From: Saussurea involucrata
Lineage: Eukaryota > Streptophyta > Magnoliopsida > Asterales > Asteraceae
NCBI GenBank assembly: GCA_033807775.1
Contig: CM066325.1
Span: 22,563,301 to 22,627,300 of the forward strand
Direction: 5' to 3'
Length of the DNA stretch: 64,000 bases
The translations under genes and the position numbers were made by a program. Under the pieces are notes generated by a model. That model was not told where the DNA came from and made no database searches. It saw only the letters and a list, made by a program, of their open reading frames with translations. Shown piece by piece: positions 46,874 to 56,747 of this stretch. The stretch's first letter is position 1; each line of letters starts with the position of its first letter.

Positions 46874-46919
46874 CATGTGTAGTATAGTATATATAATATA
46901 TTATAATTTTGATATATTG
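46262..46919. repeat. AT-rich non-coding MULE DNA left of the pararetrovirus
   Basis: There is no gene. It contains a fold-back-like patch (CCGCTCAAACTGCC... CGGTTTGAGCGGTCTG, 46447-46505), TA runs (46743-46762, 46856-46872) and a CA run (46837-46857). Confidence 0.7.
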
Positions 46920-46925
46920 TAAAAG

Positions 46926-46939
46926 TGGTATCAGAGCCA
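46926..46939 (+). other. Pararetrovirus primer binding site, tRNA-iMet
   Basis: TGGTATCAGAGCCA is a perfect match to the initiator-tRNA primer used by caulimovirids. A 12-codon upstream ORF starts at the ATG directly after it (46939-46977). Confidence 0.92.
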
Positions 46940-47023
46940 TGGAAATAGGTATATGTATATTAACAATTATGTTTTAGCATATAATCTTTCTTCAAAAGTT
47001 CTTTATGATGAACCTTTTTTAGA

Positions 47024-48064
47024 ATGGGAAATGATTCTGTTCAAAACAGTACTACTGATGAATATGATATTCCCCAGAATCTTGATTTATTAAACAAATG
47101 GACTATTCCTAAGGTTGAACCCAGATGCATATACAAACTGGGTACTTTTGAAAAAATTGGTTTAAAACAAATTGTTAAAACTACAGAGTCATCTATTCCC
47201 TTACATAGAGATGATATGATTATTCGTTTGTTAAATAGATCTGATATTCATCCTTTCATAAAAACTCATAAGTTTTTACACATAGGACTTGTTCAAATTG
47301 CTTTTAGACCTTTAACTCTTGAAGGGTTACCAGAAAGCTTTCTGGCAGCTTTAAGAGATGGTAGAAATATGAATTGGAAACAATCCCTGATGGGAATTAT
47401 CCAATCAAGCCTGGCCCATGGTCCAGTATATTTTGATGTTTATCCAAACCTATGCTTATCTTTATCTGATGTGAATATACTTAATTCTTTAACTTTAAAT
47501 GTTAAAACTAATGGTTATAACTATACTCCAGGAACAGAGGTCATATGTATCTGTTATCGTATTTATTATAAATCTCTTTACACTTTAAATCCTATGTGCA
47601 AAAAGGTAGAAAAAGATAAAAATGAAACGGTTTTGATAGAAACTAATTTCAACAAATCTAGCATAACTACTAGAACACCTATAAAATGGGAAGAAATTGT
47701 CTTTCCAGAAAATTGGACAATAACTCGGGACGTCTATAGAAATCCTGTAGTTCAGAGTGATTTTAAAAATATCACTCAAACAAATGAAGGAATTGTTCAA
47801 ATCAATTTCAATGACAACAGAAGGAACAATCCTCCTGGTAGTTTTCCCTCTGGATCTAGATCTATGAGATCCCATATATCGCCTCTAGACTATGTAGTTG
47901 ATTACAACCCTTCTAGAGCTTCTACTTCTTATATAATGGAAAATAATTCCCAAGATTCTCAAGAACCAATAGAAGAATTAAGAGTCCAAATGAATGGTGT
48001 AGTTGATGAGAACGTCCACCATGTTAGAGAAACTGACACGATGTCAGATGTAAATTTTGTTTAA
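47024..48064 (+). CDS. Pararetrovirus movement protein (30K superfamily)
   Basis: This 346-residue first ORF encodes the cell-to-cell movement protein that modifies plasmodesmata in the family. The 30K-type core lies at about residues 60-185, with HIGLVQIAFRPLTLEGLPE, a basic LRDGRN stretch and SLAHGPVYFDVYPNLCLSL as conserved-looking blocks. The C-terminal third (200-346) is polar and rich in N, S and R. The ATG at 47024 follows a stop in the leader. The stop codon TAA is directly followed by the ATG of the next ORF, which suggests termination-reinitiation on one mRNA. There are no internal stops or frameshifts. The family call rests on the core motif and genome position. Confidence 0.82.
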   Translation: MGNDSVQNSTTDEYDIPQNLDLLNKWTIPKVEPRCIYKLGTFEKIGLKQIVKTTESSIPLHRDDMIIRLLNRSDIHPFIKTHKFLHIGLVQIAFRPLTLEGLPESFLAALRDGRNMNWKQSLMGIIQSSLAHGPVYFDVYPNLCLSLSDVNILNSLTLNVKTNGYNYTPGTEVICICYRIYYKSLYTLNPMCKKVEKDKNETVLIETNFNKSSITTRTPIKWEEIVFPENWTITRDVYRNPVVQSDFKNITQTNEGIVQINFNDNRRNNPPGSFPSGSRSMRSHISPLDYVVDYNPSRASTSYIMENNSQDSQEPIEELRVQMNGVVDENVHHVRETDTMSDVNFV

Positions 48065-51000
48065 ATGGTTGACAAGATTGATTTCTCAAAAGGCTCTCCA
48101 GCCAGACAAATCATTGCTAATGATTTTCGAACAAATGAAAATTGGATTCCTTTTAAAGATTGGTATTTTGAAAGTTTTGAACAAATTGAAATATCAAATT
48201 TAGCAGATGAATTTTATAAATTTTGTGAAAAAGAAAATAAGATTTTATCTTATGTCCCTTGGTTTATAAACAATTACTTGAAATACCAAATAGATGTTTT
48301 TGAAAGAGATTTTATAATCTTTGGAAGTAATGAAACTCATACTTCTACTTATCCTCCTCAAACTGCTTGTTATACTCAGAAAAAGGGTATTACTATAAAC
48401 TATTCTGCTTTTTCTAAATCTATCACTCAAAAGGTGTTAAATGTTACTATTGAACATATAAATGAGCTTTTAGAAAAGCAAAACTATACAAATCTATATC
48501 TTATTATTTTAGGAGAAGATTTTAGTTCTCTTAAAGAAGAATTCAATTCTCTTAAAAGGGATATTAAAGAGGTTTTAAAAAAACCCTTGATCCAGGAAAA
48601 TGAGGAAAAAGCTTCAAAAGAAGTAATTTTTACTTCACCTTCAATGCAACCTCCTCCTGAAATAAAAAATTTTAAATTAAAGACTTCTGTCTCAGATCTC
48701 CAGAATCTTATAGAAAAAAGATTTAAAGATCTTTCTATTTCAAAATCCTCTGTGTCTACTTTAAATAATGATTTAAAACAAAGAATCATTGAAAACTCAG
48801 AAGATGATTCTGAAAAAGATTTCATAAACAAAATGAGATGGGCTGATAGACCTACCACAAATAAATATTATTATCGTCGTCCTACTCCTATAGATGTTCT
48901 TCATGAAGAACAAGAGTATACTTTTACAAATAGCTATAATGGTAAGTGTATTTATGAGTGGAATCTATATGGTTTTACTAATAAACATATTTACAATATG
49001 GCTCATAGAATGATGATTTATTGTACTGTTTGTAAAACCACAGGAAATACAGATAAAAACATTGCAAAAATGCTTATAGCAGGTTTTACTGGTCAACTAA
49101 AAGGTTGGTGGGATAATTATCTTACCCCGGCCCAAAAAGAGGAAATTTATAGTTTTGTGAAAACGGAACCAAATACTAGTAATATGACTGAAAATGTTGT
49201 TTGTCCTCTAATTATGACTCTTATAGAGCACTTTACGGGAAGGTTTTCAAATAATGATGAAAATATAAGAACCCTTCTTATGAATCTTAGATGTAAATCT
49301 TTAACTCAATTTCGTTGGTATAAAGATACTTTCCTTTCGCGAATTTTTGAGGTAGCAGATTGTAATAACATCTTTTGGAAAGCAAAATTTATAGATGGCT
49401 TGCCAAGTCTTTTTGCTGAAAAGGTTAAAGATAATATTAGAAATGAAAATCTAGTCATAAATTATGATGACTTTACTTATGGTATGCTGATAAATATTTG
49501 TATTAAAGAGCGTTTATCTCTTTGCAATGAGCTTGCTTTAAAAAAGCAAATAAAAACCCATCAGTCTCTTGAAAAAAGACAATTAGGTGATTTTTGTGAT
49601 CAATTTGGCATGGATATGCCTCATAACGAAAAGAAAAGATTCCCTTTTAAAAAGTCTAAAAGTGATTTCAAAAGAAATAATTTTAAAAGAAAAAATCATT
49701 TTAAAAAGGATATTAAACCTAGCTATAGAAAAGGTTTTAAAAACTCTTTTAAAAAGAAAGATTTAAGTTCCATAACTTGTCATAAGTGTGGAAAGACTGG
49801 CCATTATGCTTCAAATTGTTGGACTCAGAAAAAGATTAATAATCTTAATATTGACAAAAAGACAAAAGATTCTCTTTCAAAAATCTTTTTGCTTTCTGAT
49901 TATGATTCAGACAATGAAGATTTAAATTCAAATAATGATTTTCATGATTCCTCTTCTGATGATTTATCAGATAATGAATCAAATCTTTCTTCTCCTGATT
50001 GTAAGGCTTGTTCGTCTGGTCTTTCTTGTAAAAAAGAAAATCCTCAAATTGATAAAATAAACAAAATCTCTAGTTCAAATGAAAATGATGATTTTTATCA
50101 ACTTGCTTCTCAGTTCCAAGACATTAATATAAATGTTTTGTCAAATGACAATGTTTTAAAATTCTTAAAACAAATCAAAGATCCTGCTCTAAGATCTGAA
50201 ATTCTTGATAATTTAGAAGAACCCCCTCCTGAGCCTTCTTCTTCTTCTTATCTCAAGGATAGTCAGGATTATTCCATGAAAGAAGTTAATAGACTTCTAG
50301 CTCTAAAACAATCAAAGAGTAATTCTGTCTCTGTGATTGATTTGGCAAAAGAGATTGAAAATCTAAAAACGGAGGTAAAAAACCTTAAACATGATAATAT
50401 CATGCTTCATCAAAATATTGATATTCTTTTTTCAAAAATTGATCCCATAAAAAAGAATTTTATTTTAGAAGAAAATGATTTCCCTCCTCTTACAAAAGGG
50501 GATAATCTTTCTGTTTTAAATATGATAATATCTCAAAAATGGTATACAAAAATAACTCTTCTTATTGAAGGAACTTTCAAAAAGGAGTTTATTGCCATGA
50601 TTGACAGTGGGGCTGATTTAAACGTTATACAGGAAGGTTTAATTCCTACTAAGTACTTCCAAAAAACTTCCCACTCCCTCTCTCATGCTGGAGGAGGATC
50701 TTTAAATATAAGATATAAACTTCCTAAAGCTTATATTTGCAAAAACGGAAATTGTATTCCAACTAGTTTTCTTTTAGTAAAAGATATCTCAAGCCAGTTA
50801 ATTCTTGGTTTACCTTTTATCTATGATATTTATCCCATAAGTCAAATTGATGAAAATGGTTTAACGGGATCTTTTAAAAAGAACCCTATAAGGTTTGATT
50901 TTATAAACAAACCTATTAAAAATTTCTTAAATGAGTTACAAGAAAAAATTGATAGGAAAAATTTTCAGTTAAATTCTTTGAAACAAGAAATAAACTTATT

Positions 51001-52453
51001 AACAATTGAAGATAAACTTGCAAATCCAAAGTTACAAAACAAAATTGATTATATCAATAACAAGTTTTCTTTGGAAATTTGTAATGATCATCCGAATGCT
51101 TTTTGGGATAGAAAAAAACACGTTGTCACTCTTCCTTATGAAGATGATTTTTCTAATGATAAAATCCCGACTAAAGCTAGACCTTTCCAAATGAATGCGG
51201 GGTATATGGAACTCTGTAAAAAGGAAATAGCCTCTTTATTAGAAAAAGGTCTCATAAAACCTTCAAAATCTTCCTGGTCTTGTACTGGTTTTTATGTCAA
51301 TAAACATTCTGAACAAGAAAGAGGTGTTCCTCGTCTTGTAATAAATTATAAACCTCTTAATAAGGTTCTAAAATGGGTAAGACATTCCATTCCTAATAAA
51401 AAGGATTTACTTGATAGACTTTTCCAAGCTGTCATTTTTTCAAAATTTGATTTAAAATCTGGCTATTGGCAAATCCAGATAGCTGAAGCAGACAGTTACA
51501 AAACTGCTTTTAATGTCCCTATAGGACATTATGAATGGAAGGTTATGCCTTTTGGCTTAAAAAACGCTCCCTCAGAATTTCAACAAATTATGAATGATAT
51601 TTTCTATCCTTATAGCAATTTTATAATTTGCTACATAGATGACATTTTAGTTTTCTCAACAGATATTGAAAGTCATTTTAAACATCTTGATCTCTTTAAG
51701 AGAGTTGTTATTCAAAATGGTCTAGTCATTTCTAAACCAAAGATGTCTCTATTTCAAACAAAGATCAGATTTCTTGGTCATAATATTGAAAAAGGAAGAA
51801 TAATTCCTATTCAAAGATCTTTAGAATTTAGTTCTAAGTTTCGTGATCAAATAACAGATAGAACTCAATTACAAAGATTCTTAGGAAGTTTGAACTATGT
51901 TTCAGCCTACATAAAAGATTTGAATAGCGATACTTCTATTCTTTATGATAGACTCAAAAAGAAGAGTTCTCCTTGGACTAGTAATCATACTCAGGCCATA
52001 AAAAATATCAAAGAAAAGGTCAAAAATCTTCCTTGCTTAATGTTAGCAAACCCCTCTTGGGAAAAAATTATTGAAACTGATGCCTCAGATATAGGATATG
52101 GGGGAATTTTAAAACAAATAGATCCTGTTTCAAAACAAGAGATTCTTGTTAGATTCCATTCAGGAAAATGGAATGGTGCCCAGAAAAACTATGCAACCAT
52201 AGTTAAAGAGCTCTTTGCAGTTGTAAAATGTGTCTTGAAATTTCAAGATGATCTTTACAATAAACATTTTATTATAAAAACTGATTGTACTTCTGCTAAA
52301 TATATGTTCCAAAAAGATTTCAAACATGATGTTTCAAAACAAATGTTTGCTAGATGGCAGGCACATCTAGCCCCTTTTGATTTTATAATCATTCATAAAA
52401 AAGGAGCAGAAAATCATCTGCCTGATTTTCTAACTCGTGAATATCTCTTATGA
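48065..52453 (+). CDS. Pararetrovirus polyprotein: coat, protease, RT, RNase H
   Basis: This 1462-residue polyprotein is uninterrupted. The coat region (about 250-600) includes a lysine/arginine-rich tract (535-568) and a CCHC zinc knuckle CHKCGKTGHYASNC (first Cys 572). An acidic, serine-rich segment (615-655) and a coiled-coil-like stretch (about 755-800) follow. The aspartic protease has MIDSGADLNVI with Asp847. The reverse transcriptase has KVMPFGLKNAPSEFQQIMND and CYIDDILVFS (Asp1192, Asp1193). RNase H starts at ETDASDIGYGG (Asp1339) and runs to the end. Integrase is absent, which separates it from Ty3/gypsy. The start abuts ORF1; the stop overlaps the ORF3 start as ATGA. Confidence 0.93.
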   Translation: MVDKIDFSKGSPARQIIANDFRTNENWIPFKDWYFESFEQIEISNLADEFYKFCEKENKILSYVPWFINNYLKYQIDVFERDFIIFGSNETHTSTYPPQTACYTQKKGITINYSAFSKSITQKVLNVTIEHINELLEKQNYTNLYLIILGEDFSSLKEEFNSLKRDIKEVLKKPLIQENEEKASKEVIFTSPSMQPPPEIKNFKLKTSVSDLQNLIEKRFKDLSISKSSVSTLNNDLKQRIIENSEDDSEKDFINKMRWADRPTTNKYYYRRPTPIDVLHEEQEYTFTNSYNGKCIYEWNLYGFTNKHIYNMAHRMMIYCTVCKTTGNTDKNIAKMLIAGFTGQLKGWWDNYLTPAQKEEIYSFVKTEPNTSNMTENVVCPLIMTLIEHFTGRFSNNDENIRTLLMNLRCKSLTQFRWYKDTFLSRIFEVADCNNIFWKAKFIDGLPSLFAEKVKDNIRNENLVINYDDFTYGMLINICIKERLSLCNELALKKQIKTHQSLEKRQLGDFCDQFGMDMPHNEKKRFPFKKSKSDFKRNNFKRKNHFKKDIKPSYRKGFKNSFKKKDLSSITCHKCGKTGHYASNCWTQKKINNLNIDKKTKDSLSKIFLLSDYDSDNEDLNSNNDFHDSSSDDLSDNESNLSSPDCKACSSGLSCKKENPQIDKINKISSSNENDDFYQLASQFQDININVLSNDNVLKFLKQIKDPALRSEILDNLEEPPPEPSSSSYLKDSQDYSMKEVNRLLALKQSKSNSVSVIDLAKEIENLKTEVKNLKHDNIMLHQNIDILFSKIDPIKKNFILEENDFPPLTKGDNLSVLNMIISQKWYTKITLLIEGTFKKEFIAMIDSGADLNVIQEGLIPTKYFQKTSHSLSHAGGGSLNIRYKLPKAYICKNGNCIPTSFLLVKDISSQLILGLPFIYDIYPISQIDENGLTGSFKKNPIRFDFINKPIKNFLNELQEKIDRKNFQLNSLKQEINLLTIEDKLANPKLQNKIDYINNKFSLEICNDHPNAFWDRKKHVVTLPYEDDFSNDKIPTKARPFQMNAGYMELCKKEIASLLEKGLIKPSKSSWSCTGFYVNKHSEQERGVPRLVINYKPLNKVLKWVRHSIPNKKDLLDRLFQAVIFSKFDLKSGYWQIQIAEADSYKTAFNVPIGHYEWKVMPFGLKNAPSEFQQIMNDIFYPYSNFIICYIDDILVFSTDIESHFKHLDLFKRVVIQNGLVISKPKMSLFQTKIRFLGHNIEKGRIIPIQRSLEFSSKFRDQITDRTQLQRFLGSLNYVSAYIKDLNSDTSILYDRLKKKSSPWTSNHTQAIKNIKEKVKNLPCLMLANPSWEKIIETDASDIGYGGILKQIDPVSKQEILVRFHSGKWNGAQKNYATIVKELFAVVKCVLKFQDDLYNKHFIIKTDCTSAKYMFQKDFKHDVSKQMFARWQAHLAPFDFIIIHKKGAENHLPDFLTREYLL

Positions 52454-53841
52454 TTTCAAGTATGAGCTCTTCACAAAGCGGTTATTCCTCTTATAGAGGA
52501 AGAGGAAATTTATCCTCTTATAGAGGAAGAGGAAGAACTTCCCCAGAAGAATATGCTATCCAAATGGGTAAAAAGAAGCTAATAGCCTCAAAAATTGTTA
52601 ACACGGATGATAATCCACTTGAGAACCTTATAGGAACTTCACTTCCTGAAAACCATCCTCTTCAGAAAGAATACCTTAATTATATTAAGGAAAAAGAGAA
52701 GAATGAAGCTCTTTCTTATGCTAATATTAGCAAAGAAGAAAACTCAGATTCTCAATTTTTAGAGACTCAGTACAAAGAAATAATATTTCTAACTGAAGAC
52801 AAAGATATTCAATGGAAAAATAACCCAGATTATATTCTGCAGAGGTATCTTAATAAGTCCTCTAGTACTTATGGTGCTCTAAAACAGAGACATTATTATG
52901 AGGGTCTCTTAATTTCTGCAAATTGTGTAGAAATTACTCATTTTTCTCCTGCCACAAAATCTGAAGTTTATAACTTCTCAAAGTTCATTATAAAGAAAAT
53001 TATTTCTTTTGAAGAATGGGGAATATCTCCATTGACCGAAAGAGAGTGGTACTCTCCGAAACATAAATATAATTTTAAATTCAATTATTGGGATTATATT
53101 TCCAGTTTTGAAAAAGTTCTTATTTATGAAAATGAGAATAAGAAACATACTTGGTTTCTAAAAATTTGTGATAAATGTTTTCACTCTCCAGTTCCTAACT
53201 GGTTTTTCACTTGGTGGAGAAATTTTGGCACCACCGGAGAAATTCTCCCTGATAATTTAAAATCATGTTTAAAACAATGGGTGTCATATTCCCCAAAAGT
53301 TTATAACGATAAATCTCAATACATTATTGAGGGACAGAACACATGCTGGTTCTTTATGGAGTTTAGTATTCCTTGGATATGGAAATGGAAGCCTATTTTT
53401 GGTTATACCGAAATTATGGCCCCTTGCTTGAAAAGACAAGGTCTTACCAGGTATTGGGATAAATTATCCCGTAATGATCCTGAAACAAAAAAACCTTATG
53501 GTGAAGAAATGGTGTCAAACATCATCAAGAAGGTGGAGTTTTATAAACAACGGTATGAAGAAAATCAAGGACAAGAAGACATAGATGAAATTAGTCTTTT
53601 CAGAAAAATGTCTCAGAGATATTCAGAGACACATTCCAAAAAAGAGATAATAGATCTCTATGTTTCCAAGATGAAGGAGGACTTATTAAAAAACATAGGT
53701 CCAGATTCAAAATCAGATGCCTCGATGACGTCCGAACAAATGACTCAAGATGCGCAAGACCCAGACAATGATCTTGGGATATTTTCTCTAGATGATGATC
53801 TAGACACTTTCGTGGTCTCAATGACAGACAAAATCAAATAA
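52450..53841 (+). CDS. Pararetrovirus ORF3, function unknown
   Basis: This 463-residue ORF starts at an ATG overlapping the polyprotein stop (ATGA). The N-terminus carries two SSYRGRG repeats, from a duplicated 21-bp DNA unit near 52480-52520, of an RNA-binding RG type. The middle (about 215-340) is rich in tryptophan and phenylalanine, with NWFFTWWRNFG and MEFSIPWIWKWKP. The C-terminus is acidic. It occupies the place where several caulimovirids encode the translation transactivator or an ORF of unknown role, but no diagnostic motif was recognised. There are no stops or shifts. Confidence 0.75.
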   Translation: MISSMSSSQSGYSSYRGRGNLSSYRGRGRTSPEEYAIQMGKKKLIASKIVNTDDNPLENLIGTSLPENHPLQKEYLNYIKEKEKNEALSYANISKEENSDSQFLETQYKEIIFLTEDKDIQWKNNPDYILQRYLNKSSSTYGALKQRHYYEGLLISANCVEITHFSPATKSEVYNFSKFIIKKIISFEEWGISPLTEREWYSPKHKYNFKFNYWDYISSFEKVLIYENENKKHTWFLKICDKCFHSPVPNWFFTWWRNFGTTGEILPDNLKSCLKQWVSYSPKVYNDKSQYIIEGQNTCWFFMEFSIPWIWKWKPIFGYTEIMAPCLKRQGLTRYWDKLSRNDPETKKPYGEEMVSNIIKKVEFYKQRYEENQGQEDIDEISLFRKMSQRYSETHSKKEIIDLYVSKMKEDLLKNIGPDSKSDASMTSEQMTQDAQDPDNDLGIFSLDDDLDTFVVSMTDKIK

Positions 53842-54120
53842 TTGAAGAAAAGGAATCTTCAAAATTGCTCTCTCAGTCGACATAATATGGCCGACAACTT
53901 TTACTATTCATAAATAGTCTTAGTGGAATCTCCACTATTTTCTTTTAAAAAATCGTTTGTTTTATTGCTTTGTTTTCCTTATTTAAGAGGCTCTCCCCCC
54001 TCATTGTTCAAGTACCAGTTCCAATACCCTCTCTTAGTTTACTACTTCCTTCTTCCCTTTTTGTAATATTTGAAGTCTCAATAAAGAAAAGCTTGTGGAT
54101 ACAGAAGGGCCTTTGTAAGT
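53842..54120 (+). promoter_or_regulatory. Pararetrovirus promoter and polyadenylation region
   Basis: A TATA-like TATTTAAG lies at 53980-53987 in a pyrimidine-rich setting, and AATAAA at 54080-54085. In the circular genome the first would start, and the second end, the pregenomic RNA. In this linear copy the promoter points away from the ORFs, and no copy of it precedes ORF1. Confidence 0.7.
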
Positions 54121-54420
54121 TATTTTATTTACAGTATTAAAAATTTCTTATTTATTATTTGTTAGCCATGATCGGCTAAATTAAGATTTTGTGTTAGAAC
54201 ATATTTGTTATGTTTACATTTACAGATTACCATGGATAATATAATTTCTAATTCATAACTCTGTGTTCTAAGTCTTTGGTCGAGTGCCAACTTCATTGTT
54301 GATTTCCACCCTGTCCAGGCCAGTAGAGCCGTTTTATTGGGTTTCTCTGTCAACATTTATGAATGTGTTAAATGGTGGCCATTAAGACTTAGTCCCCAGA
54401 TCCTTGGGTTAAAAGTGGTA
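54121..54420 (+). other. Pararetrovirus leader segment
   Basis: This is viral non-coding DNA between the polyA site and the primer-site end. It closes with GGGTTAAAAGTGGTA, the bases that would join TCAGAGCC at 46931 in the circle. Confidence 0.65.
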
Positions 54421-55345
54421 ATTATTATTAAAATAAATTATATATAATAATACAAACAAATATATATAGTATATAATAGATAATATATATATATATATAT
54501 ATATAAAACATTAATAATAAAATAACATATATTATAACTGAGTTGATGGATTTGATGAGTTTTAATTCCCTAAACATTAACACCCCCTACTAGGGGTGCC
54601 AATAGCAATGCCCTTTTTTAATATCTTGTTTGATCATTTTCTTTATCAATGCTTCATATTTTGCAAAACATTTTTTTTATAAACTATGTACATTTTTTTT
54701 GCAAGTTCCATGTGGGGCCGGTTGGAGTTCTTGGTGATCAACTTTTTGTCCAAATATAAGTTTTTTCTTGAAAATGTAAAAATATTTTTAGACCCGTTAT
54801 TTCGTGGGGAACCCTGACCTGTTTATATGGCGAGTAATGGCAAATTTGAAATCATGTGAAAAAGGGGGCTTGAGTTTGCTATATTAAACCCGACTTGAGT
54901 CTGCAGATGATCAACTCTACAATTAACAAAGACAATCGGTCCAGTCCAATTGACTGGATCAGATTAATTCAATCCATTGGATCTTACTATTAGTTTGTCC
55001 ATGATCCATCCGATATATTAATTCAATTTTTCAACCGATCAATCAACTATTTTAGTCAATTGTTCACAAGATTTCCCAATTTAAAAAAAAATACATTACA
55101 TAAAAATATCAACTAATATAGTCTGATAAAGTATTATTAATTATTTATGTTTTACAATTGAATGATAATTTGGTTGGACTGGTTCGATTTACTGGATACA
55201 AATTATTATTCAATAACCGATCAATACAAGTTGATGAAATTTTGGATACGACTCAATCTAATTATAAATCACCAATTCTGATTAAATAAGCTGAATATCT
55301 GAACACCCTACTTAAAATGCATTTTATATGATGTTTAAAACATAA
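54421..55345. other. No gene; AT-rich MULE end, then unassigned DNA
   Basis: A TA run lies at about 54487-54505. The MULE terminus is at 54613. From 54623 to 55345 nothing was recognised. Confidence 0.6.
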
Positions 55346-56747
55346 GGGGGTGTTTGAGATTGCATTTGTAAAGTGTTTATTAACTTATTCCAATACCGGT
55401 AATAACAAGTTTTTAGTGGTTGAATGAGAAAACATGCTTATACCGGTTGGGCACCGTTAATAAGAAGTTTTTGACTACTTACTCATTTCTAACTTGTTAA
55501 CTTATTCCGGTGTGGTGCCGTACCGCCATAAGCTACTCTTTTGAAACTTATTTGCTCATTTGCCAAACACTAAAAAACAACTTATCAACTTAGGGGCTGT
55601 TTACCAAATTTTCTATTAAGTCCTGTATGGGTAAATTTGTCTGTCCGGGTAAATTCGTCTGTCCGGATAAAAATGTATTGTTGTTTACCATTTTACATGA
55701 ATCAACGGTCTGAATGACATAAATGACCGATTTACCCTCAACACAAAAATGTGATGTTTAATGTTGTTTACCTTTTTAACATGTTTGAATCAATTTTTGT
55801 TTATCATACAGTTCAATCAAAATCAAAATCAAACCTATTTTTTGTTTATCGCAGTTCATACCAAGAAGGCAAGAAGCTATTGTTCATGTTCAATCAAAAT
55901 CAAAATCAACCCAATTTGTGTTTATACCCTTTTTTATTATCAAAATATTTCTCAATCGGGAAGTTGAGAACATAACCAGGTTGTACCCTAAAATCAAAGT
56001 AGAGGACAGAACAGTAATACCATGGAAATCATCCAACAAAAATCGAAGAAGAAGATGAAATCAAACAAAAAATCCAATGAAAATCGGAGATGACGAAATC
56101 GAACAAAAATCCAACAAAAGACGAAGAAGAAGACGAAATCAAACAAAATCGTCAAAGAAAGAGAAGAAAATTGATCGAAATCGTCAAAGAAGAAGAACAA
56201 GAAAGACGAAATCGAAAAAACGTCCATGGAAATCGTCAAGAAGAAGACGGTGCATCTCTGCTTCCAAAATCATCATCTATAGAACGCTGGAACCATGAAC
56301 GGGGAGAAGACAGCTGGCTTCTACAAAACTCAGTCACTCATTTCACGTGAAGAAGAAGAGACGAAATCAGAAAACGGGTTCAAGGGTTATGGCACAAGTG
56401 TACAACTAGGGTTTTGAACAAAATCAGGGATGGAGGTGTGTTTTTATGAAGAGGGGTATTGATGTCTTTTTTTTGGCTTAATGGGGACAACACACCAAAT
56501 CTCACTGTGCGAATAAGTCATGGGCTGTGCGAATAAGCCACAAGTAAACACCATTTTATAACTGTGCGAATAAGACGATCAATCCATTAAGCCCATTAAG
56601 TCAAAAGTAAACAACCCCTTATTATGTTTTGGTATCGCCATAAGCCAATTCAAACACTTTTTTTTATAAAACTTCAGTTTAACTACATAAATTGATAAAC
56701 ACCTTAACAAAAAACATAAGTTTTAAATAAGCAATCTCAAACAGCTC
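55346..56747 (-). mobile_element. Tourist-like MITE, copy 2, interrupted
   Basis: The ends GGGGGTGTTTGAGATTGC and GCAATCTCAAACAGCTC are inverted, with TAA and TTA flanks. It matches 43458-43821 on both sides of the inserted Harbinger-like copy B. Confidence 0.8.
55593..56618 (-). mobile_element. Harbinger-like non-autonomous element, copy B (1026 bp)
   Basis: The ends GGGGCTGTTTAC and AAACAACCCC are inverted, and TTA is duplicated on both sides (55590-55592 and 56619-56621). The other MITE copy reads CAACTTATTACG at the empty site (about 43700), confirming a 3-bp duplication. It holds purine-rich coding-like sequence (GAAGA-rich, 56030-56240) but no recognisable protein, and GTCCGG(G/A)TAAA repeats near one end. 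Confidence 0.85.

Larger units (their letters stand above)
46920..54420 (+). mobile_element. Endogenous pararetrovirus (Caulimoviridae), unit length
   Basis: About 7.5 kb holds a tRNA-Met primer site, three uninterrupted ORFs (movement protein; coat/protease/RT/RNase H; ORF3), and a TATA plus polyA region. It has no integrase and no LTRs, the mark of a plant pararetrovirus. The 11-mer TAAAAGTGGTA occurs at both ends (46920-46930 and 54410-54420), so the copy is one circle opened at the minus-strand primer site. Both flanks are AT-rich. Size and gene content fit the family; the genus is not determined. Confidence 0.9.
43901..54613 (-). mobile_element. Mutator-like element (MULE) holding an endogenous pararetrovirus
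   Basis: The ends GGG-N4-GCTA-NN-GGCACCCCTA form a 23-bp imperfect inverted repeat (43901-43923 and 54591-54613; 17 of 23 match). Flanking 9-mers TTTCTTAAT and TTTTTTAAT match 8 of 9, the MULE duplication length. Without the pararetrovirus the element is about 3.2 kb. It carries broken transposase, SWIM zinc-finger and OTU sequences on the minus strand. Confidence 0.75.

Noticed and set aside
46926..46939. The primer site as evidence for another LTR retrotransposon
   Set aside because: There is no LTR next to it and no integrase, while movement-protein and polyprotein ORFs follow; this is a pararetrovirus.
56077..56350. K/R/E-rich frames in Harbinger-like copy B
   Set aside because: They come from GAAGA-rich low-complexity DNA, overlap in several frames and have no domain.
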